DNA from: Bolinopsis microptera
Lineage: Eukaryota; Ctenophora; Tentaculata; Lobata; Bolinopsidae
Assembly: GCF_026151205.1 (NCBI RefSeq)
Contig: NC_087078.1
Coordinates: forward strand, 60,001 to 124,000
Direction: 5' to 3'
Length of the DNA stretch: 64,000 bases
The translations under genes were made by a program, and so were the position numbers. Of this stretch, positions 45,987 through 54,545 are shown one piece after another (positions within the stretch are counted from its first letter, which is position 1; each line of letters opens with the position of its first letter). The notes beneath the pieces are model-generated. The model was given only the letters and a program-made list of their open reading frames with translations, did not search any database and had not been told where the DNA came from.

Positions 45987-46106
45987 TCACCCGCGCGTTA
46001 TGGGCCACGCGTTATGGGCCACGCGTTATGGATCACGCGTTATGGGTCACGCGTTATGGGTCACGCGTCATGGGTCACTCGTTATGGGTCACTCGTTATG
46101 GGTCAG
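45987..46106 (+). repeat. 14-bp minisatellite, about eight copies
   Basis: Unit GGGTCACGCGTTAT with GGGCCAC and CACTCG variants. Confidence 0.92.
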
Positions 46107-46363
46107 GGGTGGTGGAAGTATTACAAAATAAGAATTTCGTAAAAATGAAGTTAGCCCTTTCAGACCCTGCGCCCTCTATTTACCACTTTAGACGTCATAC
46201 TACATAGTGATTGTGTTGAATTTACAATTAAGTTGTGATCTTTAGGATAAGAGTAACATACTAGAAAACATGTTTAGTTGGTAAAACGTGCGTTTGAAAG
46301 ATAACCGCTACAAGTTACAACCTTGAAAAGATACAACCCCCACCTACTAAGAAGTAAGACACT

Positions 46364-47132
46364 GTGTTGTAACCATGGTAACAATATATTGTTACCATGG
46401 TAACAATATGTTGTAACCATGGTAACAATATGTTGTAACCATGGTAACAATATGTTGTAACCATGGTAACAATATGTTGTAACCATGGTAACAATATGTT
46501 GTAACCATGGTAACAATATGTTGTAACCATGGTAACAATATGTTGTAACCATGGTAACAATATGTTGTAACCATGGTAACAATATGTTGTAACCATGGTA
46601 ACAATATGATGTAACCATGGTAACAATACGTTGTAACCATGGTAACAATACGTTGTAACCATGGTAACAATATGTTGTAACCATGGTAACAATACGTTGT
46701 AACCATGGTAACAATGTGTTGTAACCATGGTAACAATATGTTGTAACCATGGTAACAATATGTTGTAACCATGGTAACAATATGTTGTAACCATGGTAAC
46801 AATATGTTGTAACCATGGTAACAATACGTTGTAACCATGGTAACAATATGTTGTAACCATGGTAACAATATGTTGTAACCATGGTAACAATACGTTGTAA
46901 CCATGGTAACAATATGTTGTAACCATGGTAACAATATGTTGTAACCAAGGTAACAATATGTTGTAACCATGGTAACAATATGTTGTAACCAAGGTAACAA
47001 TATGTTGTAACCATGGTAACAATATGTTGAAACCATGGTAACAATATGTTGTAACCATGGTAACAATATGTTGTAACCATGGTAACAATATGTTGTAACC
47101 ATGGTAACAATATGTTGTAACCATGGTAACCT
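46364..47132 (-). repeat. 22-bp minisatellite with CCATGG palindrome, block B
   Basis: Unit GTTGTAACCATGGTAACAATAT, about 35 copies, the reverse complement of block A apart from one base that makes the core GTAACCATGGTAAC. Variants (TACG, CAAGG) are clustered. Confidence 0.95.
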
Positions 47133-47958
47133 ACTAAGACAATGTAATACTTCATCCTGCTGAACATTGGTTGAAAAAATGTTGGAACTCTTAATAATAA
47201 CGAGGACTGAATAAAACTGAATAACTAAGCGAATTTACAAGTACAGACAAGCTGAACAGTACACGTGCAACATAATAAAATTGCACGTGCAATATTACCG
47301 CACGTGTGGACATTATAAATCTCATTTGGCCTTTTTTCCATCAAATAAAGCACCTTGCACTCCAAATCCTAATTCCTGAACTGTCCGATTGATATAGGCA
47401 CCAAATCTAAAAATAGGCCCATATTTTAACAAAAATTGATCAACAATTCGGAAATAAAAAGCCGGATTCCGTTCAAATTTTACCGCTGAGTGATTCATGA
47501 CAACGTACTAAAGTATTCCAAGTTTGAAATAACATATTACTTAATAACTAATAATGACATAACTAATAAAATTAAACATATTATATGAAATGAAATGAAA
47601 TGAAATGAGGTATTTATATCCCGCTCATATGATTAACCAACAACACAAGGAAGAGGTTAACCATGTCAGAGCGGCTGACTGTGAGTAAAGTGAGCAAATG
47701 TGTAAAATGAACAAAAGTATAACTCAAAAAGGCTTAAGACAAAATTAAAACATCTTTTATTGTAAACACCACACTAGACTAAAAAGAAGCAGAAACCATA
47801 CAATACGTGTAGGTATTATAAATGATAATACAGTGACATGATCAACAAAAAAGAGAGACAGATCCTAGAAAGGTAGAGATCGAGACATAAAATGGAGTGC
47901 AGTAAAAAATAAAAGCCAATGTGTCTTGCAAAGTGAAGACAAATGGGAAGAAAAAACA

Positions 47959-50900
47959 TCAAAACTGATTATATAAATGGTTCTTTAACATTCGCTTGAA
48001 GCAGTTGGTATCAGTAATACATCTCAACATCATTGGAAGAGAGTTCCATGCAATCGGTGCATGGCTTGAGAAACGTCTGTCATCAACTTTTGACCTTTTA
48101 TTCTTTGGTACCTTTAACATGAGATGGTCACCAGATCTTTTCGACCTGGTCATGGTGTTTGAAAGTTCTGTATCCATTACAGCCACATCTAGTAATGCTT
48201 TAAGGTAATCAGGTGCAGTACCGTGAACTGATTTGTGGGTTAAAAGACAAACCTTAAAGAAGATTCGTTGGTCTATAGGGAGTATGTGGGCCTTCTTATA
48301 GAAGGGAACCAAGTCCGTGGTTCTGTCTTCTATGTTATAGATGAAACGAACTGCCCCATTAAGGGTGGATCTAAGTTTGTTTAATCTGGTCTTGGGTAGA
48401 TTCATGTACAGAGAATTACAGTAATCTAATTTAGATATAACCAGTTGTTTCACCAACATCAATTTAATGCCTTCATCCAGGTAACGACCAATAGTTCTTA
48501 AGTTCATCATTGTCCAGCTACATTTCCTTTTCACATTATTTATTTGTCTTTCCATGTTTAAAGTTTCATCAAATTTGACACCTAGACTCTTCCAGCTGTC
48601 TCCTTTGCACTCCGTAGGTAGAATTTCAGTGCTTCCGAATTGTAGTCTGACACTGAGTTCACACTTTTTTTGAACATGGCTCTTTCCTAACACCAGTAGT
48701 TCTGTCTTTGTTTCATTCAGTTTCATGTAATTGTTCACCATCCATGTTTTGATCTCTGCAAGACATTTGTTTGTCCTGTCTTGGACATCAGTGAACTGTA
48801 CCACACGGTTTGGTTGAAACGAGATGTACAGTTGAGAATCATCTGCATATAGCTGTATATCAAGACCATATTTGGCAGCAATTTTTTGGAGAGCTTTGAT
48901 ATAGAGGATGAAAAGAATAGGCCCCAAGAGTGATCCCTGGGGAACTCCAAACAAAAGCTCCAAGAAAGTAGAAAGAGTATCGTCAATCTTCACACAGAAG
49001 TGTCTCTTCTCAAGGTAGGACTTTATCCATTGCAGTGCACTTCCAGTAATTCCATAGTCTTTCATAAGCTTTTCCAATAAGACTGTGTGGTCAATGGTAT
49101 CAAACGCTGCACTTAAGTCGAGAAGTACAACAATAACAACATTCCCAGCTTCAATTTCTTTGTTAAGATCATCACACATTCTTACAAGTAATGTTTCACA
49201 GCTGTGGTTAGGGCGGTATCCCGATTGGACCACCGAGTAGAGGCTATGTGTCGTGAGATGGACGTTGAGCTGGTTAAGTACAGTTCTCTCTAGGATCTTG
49301 GAGAAGGCAGAGAGGTTAGAGACTGGTCGATAGTTACTGAGAATATCAACATCAGCATTTTCCTTCTTCAAAGTCGGCTTGATGACTGCTTTCTTCATAT
49401 CTGAGGGAAAGATTCCAGTCTTTAAGGATGAGTTCAAGACGTGGAGTAAAATAGGTGTCAGTTCAGCGACACAGTTTTTTAAGAGAAATGCTGGGATCGG
49501 ATCCAAGCAGCAGAACTTGTTAGACATCTTCGATACCAGGTCTTTTAGTTCATCAGCTGTTATCTCAGAGAAATTATCAAAGATGAAGTCTTTATCAAGA
49601 ACAGGATCTTTGTCTTTGTCTTTGTCTTTGTCTTTGTCTTTGTCTTTGTCTTTGTCTTTGTCTTTGTTTATATCTTTGTCTTTGTCTTTGTCTTTGTTTA
49701 TATCTTTGTCTTTGTCTTTGTCTTTGTCTTTGTCTTTGTCTTTGTCTTTGTCTTTGTCTTTGTCTTTGTCTTTGTCTTTGTCTTTGTCTTTGTCTTTGTC
49801 TTTGTCTTTGTCTTTGTCTTTAACAGAATCTTTTCCTTCCTTCTCAATGGCTCGTCTGATGGTAGCAACCTTTTCAGCGAAAAAATCTTTAAAATCTTCT
49901 GATAGTTTAACAGGATCCTTGTAGTTTGGAAGGTTTTGGGTGTCATTTCCTAAAAGTCTGTTGACTTTTTTGTACAATGCTTTAGTATCCCCTGAAGAGG
50001 ACCTAAGAGAGGTTTTGTGGTGAGCACATCTTTTAACAAACTCTACTAGGGAAAACTCATCTCTTAGCTTAACATAATCAGATCTCAAGTACTCAGATCT
50101 TTCACTATCTATATAATCTACTTTATCTTTTCTCCAGGCACGTTCCGCAGTTCTCCTTTTTCGCCTGAGAATACGAAGTTCTAGATCTAACCAGGGCATT
50201 GGCTTCTTGGTAATCTTCTTTTTTATGTAGGGACAATGTTTATCCATTAACTGAGTGAGTACGGTGTTGTAAAGGACGACAGCATCATTCGGAGACATAT
50301 CTTTGGGGAAGTTTGTCAGTTTTGAAATTACAATATCTTCTTTAAACTGTTCTGTATCAATTAAATTAAAGTTTCTGTAGTTCATAAATTTAACGTCTTC
50401 TTTGGTCTTTGTCTTGATGTCTGCATCGAAGAGGACAAGAAAATGGTCAGATTTGGTTCTTGAGGGACGGATTTCAAATGAAGTCAGTTTTTCCTTGAAG
50501 GATCTATTAGTAACTACAAGATCTAGGGTTCCACCTTGGTCATGGGTTGGCTCAAGAGGAACATGTTGATAAAGGTCATACTCCTCCAGGAGTTGGTAGA
50601 GCTTCTTTGGGTAGTGTTCTTCAGTCTTTTCCATGTGAAAGTTGAAATCTCCAGCGATAATAGGAAAACCAGGTTTGACTGTGAGGTCTTTAAGGTAGTC
50701 TTCAAATTCTTCTAGAAAGGCACACTCCGTGTACCGAGCCTTCTTGGTGTAAGGAGGCCGATACAAGTTCACAAGTCTCACAATATCTTGTTGAGATTGT
50801 AGCAGTGATTCCATCACTTGGAAGGATTTGTACTTCGTGACCTTACTATTACTTTTTAACTGGAGGACATCACGAAATAGCATAGCTATACCTCCTCCTC

Positions 50901-51144
50901 CTCTATGTTTTCGTGGGTCCGAGAGTATATTCCAACCAAGGTCTTTGATCTCCATTATCTTAGCTGTGTTTCCATCACGAAAGAAAGTTTCTTGTACAAA
51001 ACAGATGTCACAGTCAACTTCTTGAAGATGCTCTAAGACTCCGACTGTTTTGTTCACTAGGGATCTTACATTGAACGTTCCAATCCTTAAAATCTTCCTA
51101 GGCGTAGTTTGGTCTCCTTTGTCTTCTGTACGTACCAGTTTTTT
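47959..51144 (-). CDS. LINE ORF2: APE endonuclease and reverse transcriptase
   Basis: Open frame entered in the -1 frame at the slippery site (51138-51144); about 1,060 codons. Endonuclease: RIGTFNVRSL, ICFVQETFF, RGGGGIAMLF, VNLYRPPY, IAGDFNFHM and KSDHFLVLF, so the metal and catalytic residues are present. A linker holds PMPWLDLELRILRRKRR and an expanded Lys-Asp repeat. RT: SNYRPVSNLSAFSKILE, SGYRPNHSCETLLV, motif A LLDLSAAFDTIDH, motif B GVPQGSLLGPILF, motif C YADD. C-terminus: SKLDYCNSLY and AWNSLPMMLR. No ATG lies upstream of the endonuclease's first motif; the first in-frame ATG falls after the catalytic Glu. Role: target-primed reverse transcription. No inactivating lesion seen. Confidence 0.9.
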   Translation of the reverse strand, partial: KKLVRTEDKGDQTTPRKILRIGTFNVRSLVNKTVGVLEHLQEVDCDICFVQETFFRDGNTAKIMEIKDLGWNILSDPRKHRGGGGIAMLFRDVLQLKSNSKVTKYKSFQVMESLLQSQQDIVRLVNLYRPPYTKKARYTECAFLEEFEDYLKDLTVKPGFPIIAGDFNFHMEKTEEHYPKKLYQLLEEYDLYQHVPLEPTHDQGGTLDLVVTNRSFKEKLTSFEIRPSRTKSDHFLVLFDADIKTKTKEDVKFMNYRNFNLIDTEQFKEDIVISKLTNFPKDMSPNDAVVLYNTVLTQLMDKHCPYIKKKITKKPMPWLDLELRILRRKRRTAERAWRKDKVDYIDSERSEYLRSDYVKLRDEFSLVEFVKRCAHHKTSLRSSSGDTKALYKKVNRLLGNDTQNLPNYKDPVKLSEDFKDFFAEKVATIRRAIEKEGKDSVKDKDKDKDKDKDKDKDKDKDKDKDKDKDKDKDKDKDKDKDINKDKDKDKDINKDKDKDKDKDKDKDKDKDKDPVLDKDFIFDNFSEITADELKDLVSKMSNKFCCLDPIPAFLLKNCVAELTPILLHVLNSSLKTGIFPSDMKKAVIKPTLKKENADVDILSNYRPVSNLSAFSKILERTVLNQLNVHLTTHSLYSVVQSGYRPNHSCETLLVRMCDDLNKEIEAGNVVIVVLLDLSAAFDTIDHTVLLEKLMKDYGITGSALQWIKSYLEKRHFCVKIDDTLSTFLELLFGVPQGSLLGPILFILYIKALQKIAAKYGLDIQLYADDSQLYISFQPNRVVQFTDVQDRTNKCLAEIKTWMVNNYMKLNETKTELLVLGKSHVQKKCELSVRLQFGSTEILPTECKGDSWKSLGVKFDETLNMERQINNVKRKCSWTMMNLRTIGRYLDEGIKLMLVKQLVISKLDYCNSLYMNLPKTRLNKLRSTLNGAVRFIYNIEDRTTDLVPFYKKAHILPIDQRIFFKVCLLTHKSVHGTAPDYLKALLDVAVMDTELSNTMTRSKRSGDHLMLKVPKNKRSKVDDRRFSSHAPIAWNSLPMMLRCITDTNCFKRMLKNHLYNQF
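49604..49823 (-). repeat. In-frame hexanucleotide expansion inside ORF2
   Basis: About 36 hexamers (CTTTGT on the plus strand) encode Lys-Asp dipeptides between the endonuclease and the RT. Two ATATCTTTGTTT variants give Ile-Asn. The six-base unit keeps the frame. Confidence 0.95.
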
Positions 51145-52355
51145 GAACTCTCACATCCTGCTGTCCTATTCATGATTCCAATCCGTTCTCTTACATACGA
51201 GGGACATAGGTTGTCAGAGGCTTTATGGGTCTTTGCTGAGTTCTTCTCCGAGTGTTTACTACTTTTGGCGCAGTTAGAGCACTTTATCTTTGTGACAATA
51301 TTTTCACTCTTGCTTCTACAGTCTTTTGACTTGTGGTTTCCTGCACAGAAGAAACATGTTGGGTCTTTATCTTTGGCTTTACAGTACAGGGAGTTAGCCA
51401 TGTGACCAAATTCCTGGCAATGATAACATTGGATGACATGAATTCGGTCTGTGACATGGTGTTCCCTAAGGTCAATGTGTACATAGTCTCTGTTTTGTCT
51501 GATTGACTCACGTACTGCTGCAGTGACACGGATGACAGCCGTTTTCTCTTTATCATCGAAGAAAACCACTTTAACCGCATCGTCTTTTTCAGAAGAGGAC
51601 TTCAGTACTTCATTCTTTTCCAACAGTTTCTCTAGCAATGTATCCTTGTTTGTGATGTCAGAGGGAATATTTCGAATAGACAGTTTGGGGTCCAATTTCT
51701 TCCCTGGTTCGGACTTTGTCGATACCTTGTATTTATCTTGACTTTTAAATACCGTCTCAGCTTTGTTAAGTTGATCCTTGGTACTGAACTTGAAAGTCGC
51801 AGTATTTCCGGACACTCTAAAATTCTTCACTGGGTTTATTTTAAGGGAACCTTTCATTTCCTTTTCATCATCAATTGTGATAGGTTCTGCGTCTTCAGAG
51901 TCTGTGGTATTTTTCTCAACTGTGAGTGTGTGTTTTTCTGCAAGCATAGTTTCTTCTTTTGCTTTCTTTTCTTTGGGTAGTGTTGCTACCACTGTATTCA
52001 ATAAATCTGGTAGTATTGTGGGCAGTACTTCTGCTAGTACCTCTTTGAGCTGTGTCTTTATAATTTCCTTGAAATCTGGTGATTCCTGTTTAATAGGAGT
52101 TGTGGCTTGTTTTGTTCCTAAAACTTTTTGTGTTAGTTGGAAAGCATTTTTGGGGAAAGTGTACAAATCCTGGATAACAACAAACATCTCCATTTTTTTA
52201 TTTGCAGACGTAAGGTCATCAAATATCGCTGATTGAATAGTTACCTTAATCTTATTGTCATTATCATCTTTCTTACCTTTAAACAAAAGTGTATTGCGGT
52301 TTATCTTTTCCAATTGTTCCTCCATCTTTTTCATGTCCAACTTCATCTTTTCCAT
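51087..52355 (-). CDS. LINE ORF1: coiled coil, RRM-like region and CCHC zinc knuckles
   Basis: 422 codons from ATG 52355 (MEKMKLDMKKMEEQLEKIN, a coiled-coil start); an open frame reaches further 5' without an ATG. The middle part (residues about 190-300) contains RVSGNTATFKFSTKDQLNKA, KLSIRNIPSDI and VKVVFFDDKEKTAVIRV, resembling the RRM-type ORF1 domain. Knuckles follow: CYHCQEFGHMANSLYC, CFFCAGNHKSKDC and CSNC. The protein should bind LINE RNA and be the major product. It ends in TAA at 51089-51087; the last 17 codons after the slippery site overlap ORF2. Confidence 0.88.
   Translation of the reverse strand: MEKMKLDMKKMEEQLEKINRNTLLFKGKKDDNDNKIKVTIQSAIFDDLTSANKKMEMFVVIQDLYTFPKNAFQLTQKVLGTKQATTPIKQESPDFKEIIKTQLKEVLAEVLPTILPDLLNTVVATLPKEKKAKEETMLAEKHTLTVEKNTTDSEDAEPITIDDEKEMKGSLKINPVKNFRVSGNTATFKFSTKDQLNKAETVFKSQDKYKVSTKSEPGKKLDPKLSIRNIPSDITNKDTLLEKLLEKNEVLKSSSEKDDAVKVVFFDDKEKTAVIRVTAAVRESIRQNRDYVHIDLREHHVTDRIHVIQCYHCQEFGHMANSLYCKAKDKDPTCFFCAGNHKSKDCRSKSENIVTKIKCSNCAKSSKHSEKNSAKTHKASDNLCPSYVRERIGIMNRTAGCESSKNWYVQKTKETKLRLGRF
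51138..51144 (-). promoter_or_regulatory. Candidate -1 ribosomal frameshift site A AAA AAC
   Basis: The ORF1 codons read TCA AAA AAC TGG, so the heptamer is in the required X XXY YYZ register. Slipping back one base continues as CTG GTA CGT ACA into ORF2. The ORF2 frame has a TGA just upstream, opening only six bases before the heptamer. No strong stem is obvious in the next 60 bases by eye. Confidence 0.65.
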
Positions 52356-52500
52356 GTCAAAAACCCTGCTAGAAAGATCAAGGACCGAAGGGACAAGTGA
52401 CAAATTGTCAGTTCTTAAAAAAACTAAACAACTGTTTTGTAATAATTCGATACCTCAAATTATTTGTTATATAGTAGTGTTGAAAGTATTAAAACATATG

Positions 52501-54180
52501 TATAAAATATATCATTTTATCAATAAATATCACGATATGGCTGACATCTGCCACGCTGCGAGGGTCCATTAAAATTGAAATGCTGTCAAAGAAATAAATA
52601 TGGCAAATATTAACTCTCCAATCTGGTCATTTTAACGTTATGAAGCTGCATGCAACCATGGAATAGTTTAAGAAATAAATAAAAGCTGCTTAAATATATT
52701 TATTTAAATATATTTAATTTCACCAACATGGCCGTTCGTCCATCACAGAGGCATGTAGCCGGAACGTCGACAAAATATGATGCAATCGAGTTGGGAGGAG
52801 GCACTTAATCGTCTTCTTTGTAAAGAATAAAAGCTTAAATCCTAGGATATAATGAAAATATGATCCATTTTCAAGAAGGACTAAAACGAAATGTAAACTC
52901 AGTTGCAGTTATCATTGTGAAGCCCAAAGATATAAAACATTTAAAATATAACACAAAATGTTCCAACAAAAGAAAGATATGCTCCAAACTATGAACTGAA
53001 ACTCACGCAATAAAGGTGCGGTTAAAATAGAAAATTACACACGTGTACAGTGTACAGGTTCTATTTATTGTTATTGTTTCCAAGTATCAGTGCATAGTAC
53101 ATGCGTCACTACACTCGTCATTGTCTTTAAAACTGTTACAATGTGACGCGTGAGGAAGAGCAGATACAAAAATTATTTTTGTGCATGTTGATTGTTGAAT
53201 TTGCGTAACAATATCTCGTAGTTGGTTTTGTTAGAACTTTTTCTTTGAAATGCCTCATCTGTACAGCTTTCCGTCTTAAAATCTGATCTTTAACAAGTCT
53301 TAACTCGTTTATACCTTCCTATCAATAACTGTTTAGTAATAACTGATAATCTAGTTGAAACTTTGCAAATCTCGACTCTTAAAAACCTCTCACTTCACAA
53401 GTCACGTGACGTTACAAGTAGTGAGTCAACACAACACGTGCCGTGTAACGTGTAATGACACTACGTGTTACGTTATACACTATACGCGTGAGTTACGCTG
53501 AATCAATCAACATGCACTTCAATCATTGAAACTTCTTGTACAAGTGTACTATGATCATCCTGCGTTGTAACTAAACAGGCATTTACTTGGAAATGTGAAG
53601 TTCGTTTGCTTGAGCGATTAAGTATTCCAATTTTAAAATTATTGTTGAATTCTGTCAAATAACTACTTTATAGTTAGGGTTTGGCAGAATTCCTGTCTGA
53701 GCTATTACAGCGAGCACTTAATTAGAAATGTACATGATTTGTATTTACTCTGTTGGTTTAGTCTCTTGTTGCAACTTAAGTAGACATTCCTGGGTATCAG
53801 ATATGTAGTTAGTAAGTCAAGTTGTATAATTGTATTATGTATAATCTCCGCTGCGCAGTCTCGCAGACAACTATTGGCTTTGGCAATTTTTGCCAATTTC
53901 CGTATTAAAAGCAAACCATCGCAGAATTCGTATTGCGCGCGCTTCGGATTAATTAGGGCAACCAAGGAGAATGATTGCTTCATCGACAATTGAATGGAGT
54001 GTAAAGTGATATGTACTTTAAATTTTTGTTTAGTTAGCGCATTTTCCGCGGTATGCAGGGGATTTGTGCAGTTTATTATCTGTTGTGGCCCCGTTGATTG
54101 TGATAAAACTAGTTGTAGACACGTCAGCAATTATATTGGATCACCTGCTCAGTTTAGGCTTGTTACAGTCTCTAGATTAC
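52501..54180. other. No gene recognised
   Basis: AT-rich unique sequence. The longest frame (minus, 53705-54130) has no recognisable features. Upstream exons of the membrane/coiled-coil gene may hide here or further left. Confidence 0.45.
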
Positions 54181-54185
54181 ATGTT

Positions 54186-54265
54186 GTTATGTCTTGATGT
54201 TATGTCTTGATGTTGTGTCTTGATGTTATGTCTTGATGTTATGTCTTGATGTTATGTCTTGATTG
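54186..54265 (+). repeat. 13-bp minisatellite, six copies
   Basis: Unit ATGTCTTGATGTT, one copy with GTGTC. Confidence 0.92.
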
Positions 54266-54445
54266 TTCTCTCTCAGCTAATCCCCCAATGCCCTCATTTA
54301 TGCTTATTTGCAAGTTCTGATATTTAAAAAATGCTTATATCCAGCGAACTGGGCATGAAATCTTGAAATCTGAAATTCTATATGAGAATTAAACACGTAC
54401 TAGATACTTTGTGTTCGACAGAAGTTTTACATTCTATTCCCCCAG

Positions 54446-54545
54446 ATATCAAGCTTATGTGAAAGTGAAGGAAGCGAAGCAGCCATTCTCATCGTTCTTG
54501 CCACGATATTCGTGGCAGGCCTTGTGGCCGTGGTCTTCTTCATGA
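54446..54545 (+). CDS. Membrane/coiled-coil gene, exon 1 visible: transmembrane exon
   Basis: The acceptor CTATTCCCCCAG (54445) opens a frame in phase 0: ISSLCESEGSEAA, then a hydrophobic segment of about 22 residues (ILIVLATIFVAGLVAVVFFM), ending ATG A|GTAAGT at 54545 (phase 1). It encodes a short acidic segment and one membrane span. Earlier exons must exist (no start codon or signal). Alternatively the frame simply continues into the Ser-Lys-Phe repeat for about 1,085 codons to 57799. The spliced reading is preferred because three following exons fit in phase. Confidence 0.6.

Larger units (their letters stand above)
47585..52500 (-). mobile_element. Apparently intact two-ORF CR1/L2-like LINE
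   Basis: Minus strand. The 3' end carries TACC followed by four CATTT repeats (47587-47610), a usual LINE microsatellite tail. ORF2 (47959-51144) and ORF1 (51087-52355) are both open with all catalytic motifs. The 5' boundary is uncertain and lies upstream of 52403; the 52454-52495 segment also occurs in the foldback loop at 22690-22742. Confidence 0.88.

Noticed and set aside
46274-47167. Overlapping 240-300-codon frames (HGYNILLPWLQ type)
   Set aside because: By-product of the 22-bp repeat; three frames are open simultaneously.
53705-54130. 141-codon minus-strand frame
   Set aside because: No domain, signal or splice context; typical length for chance frames in this window.
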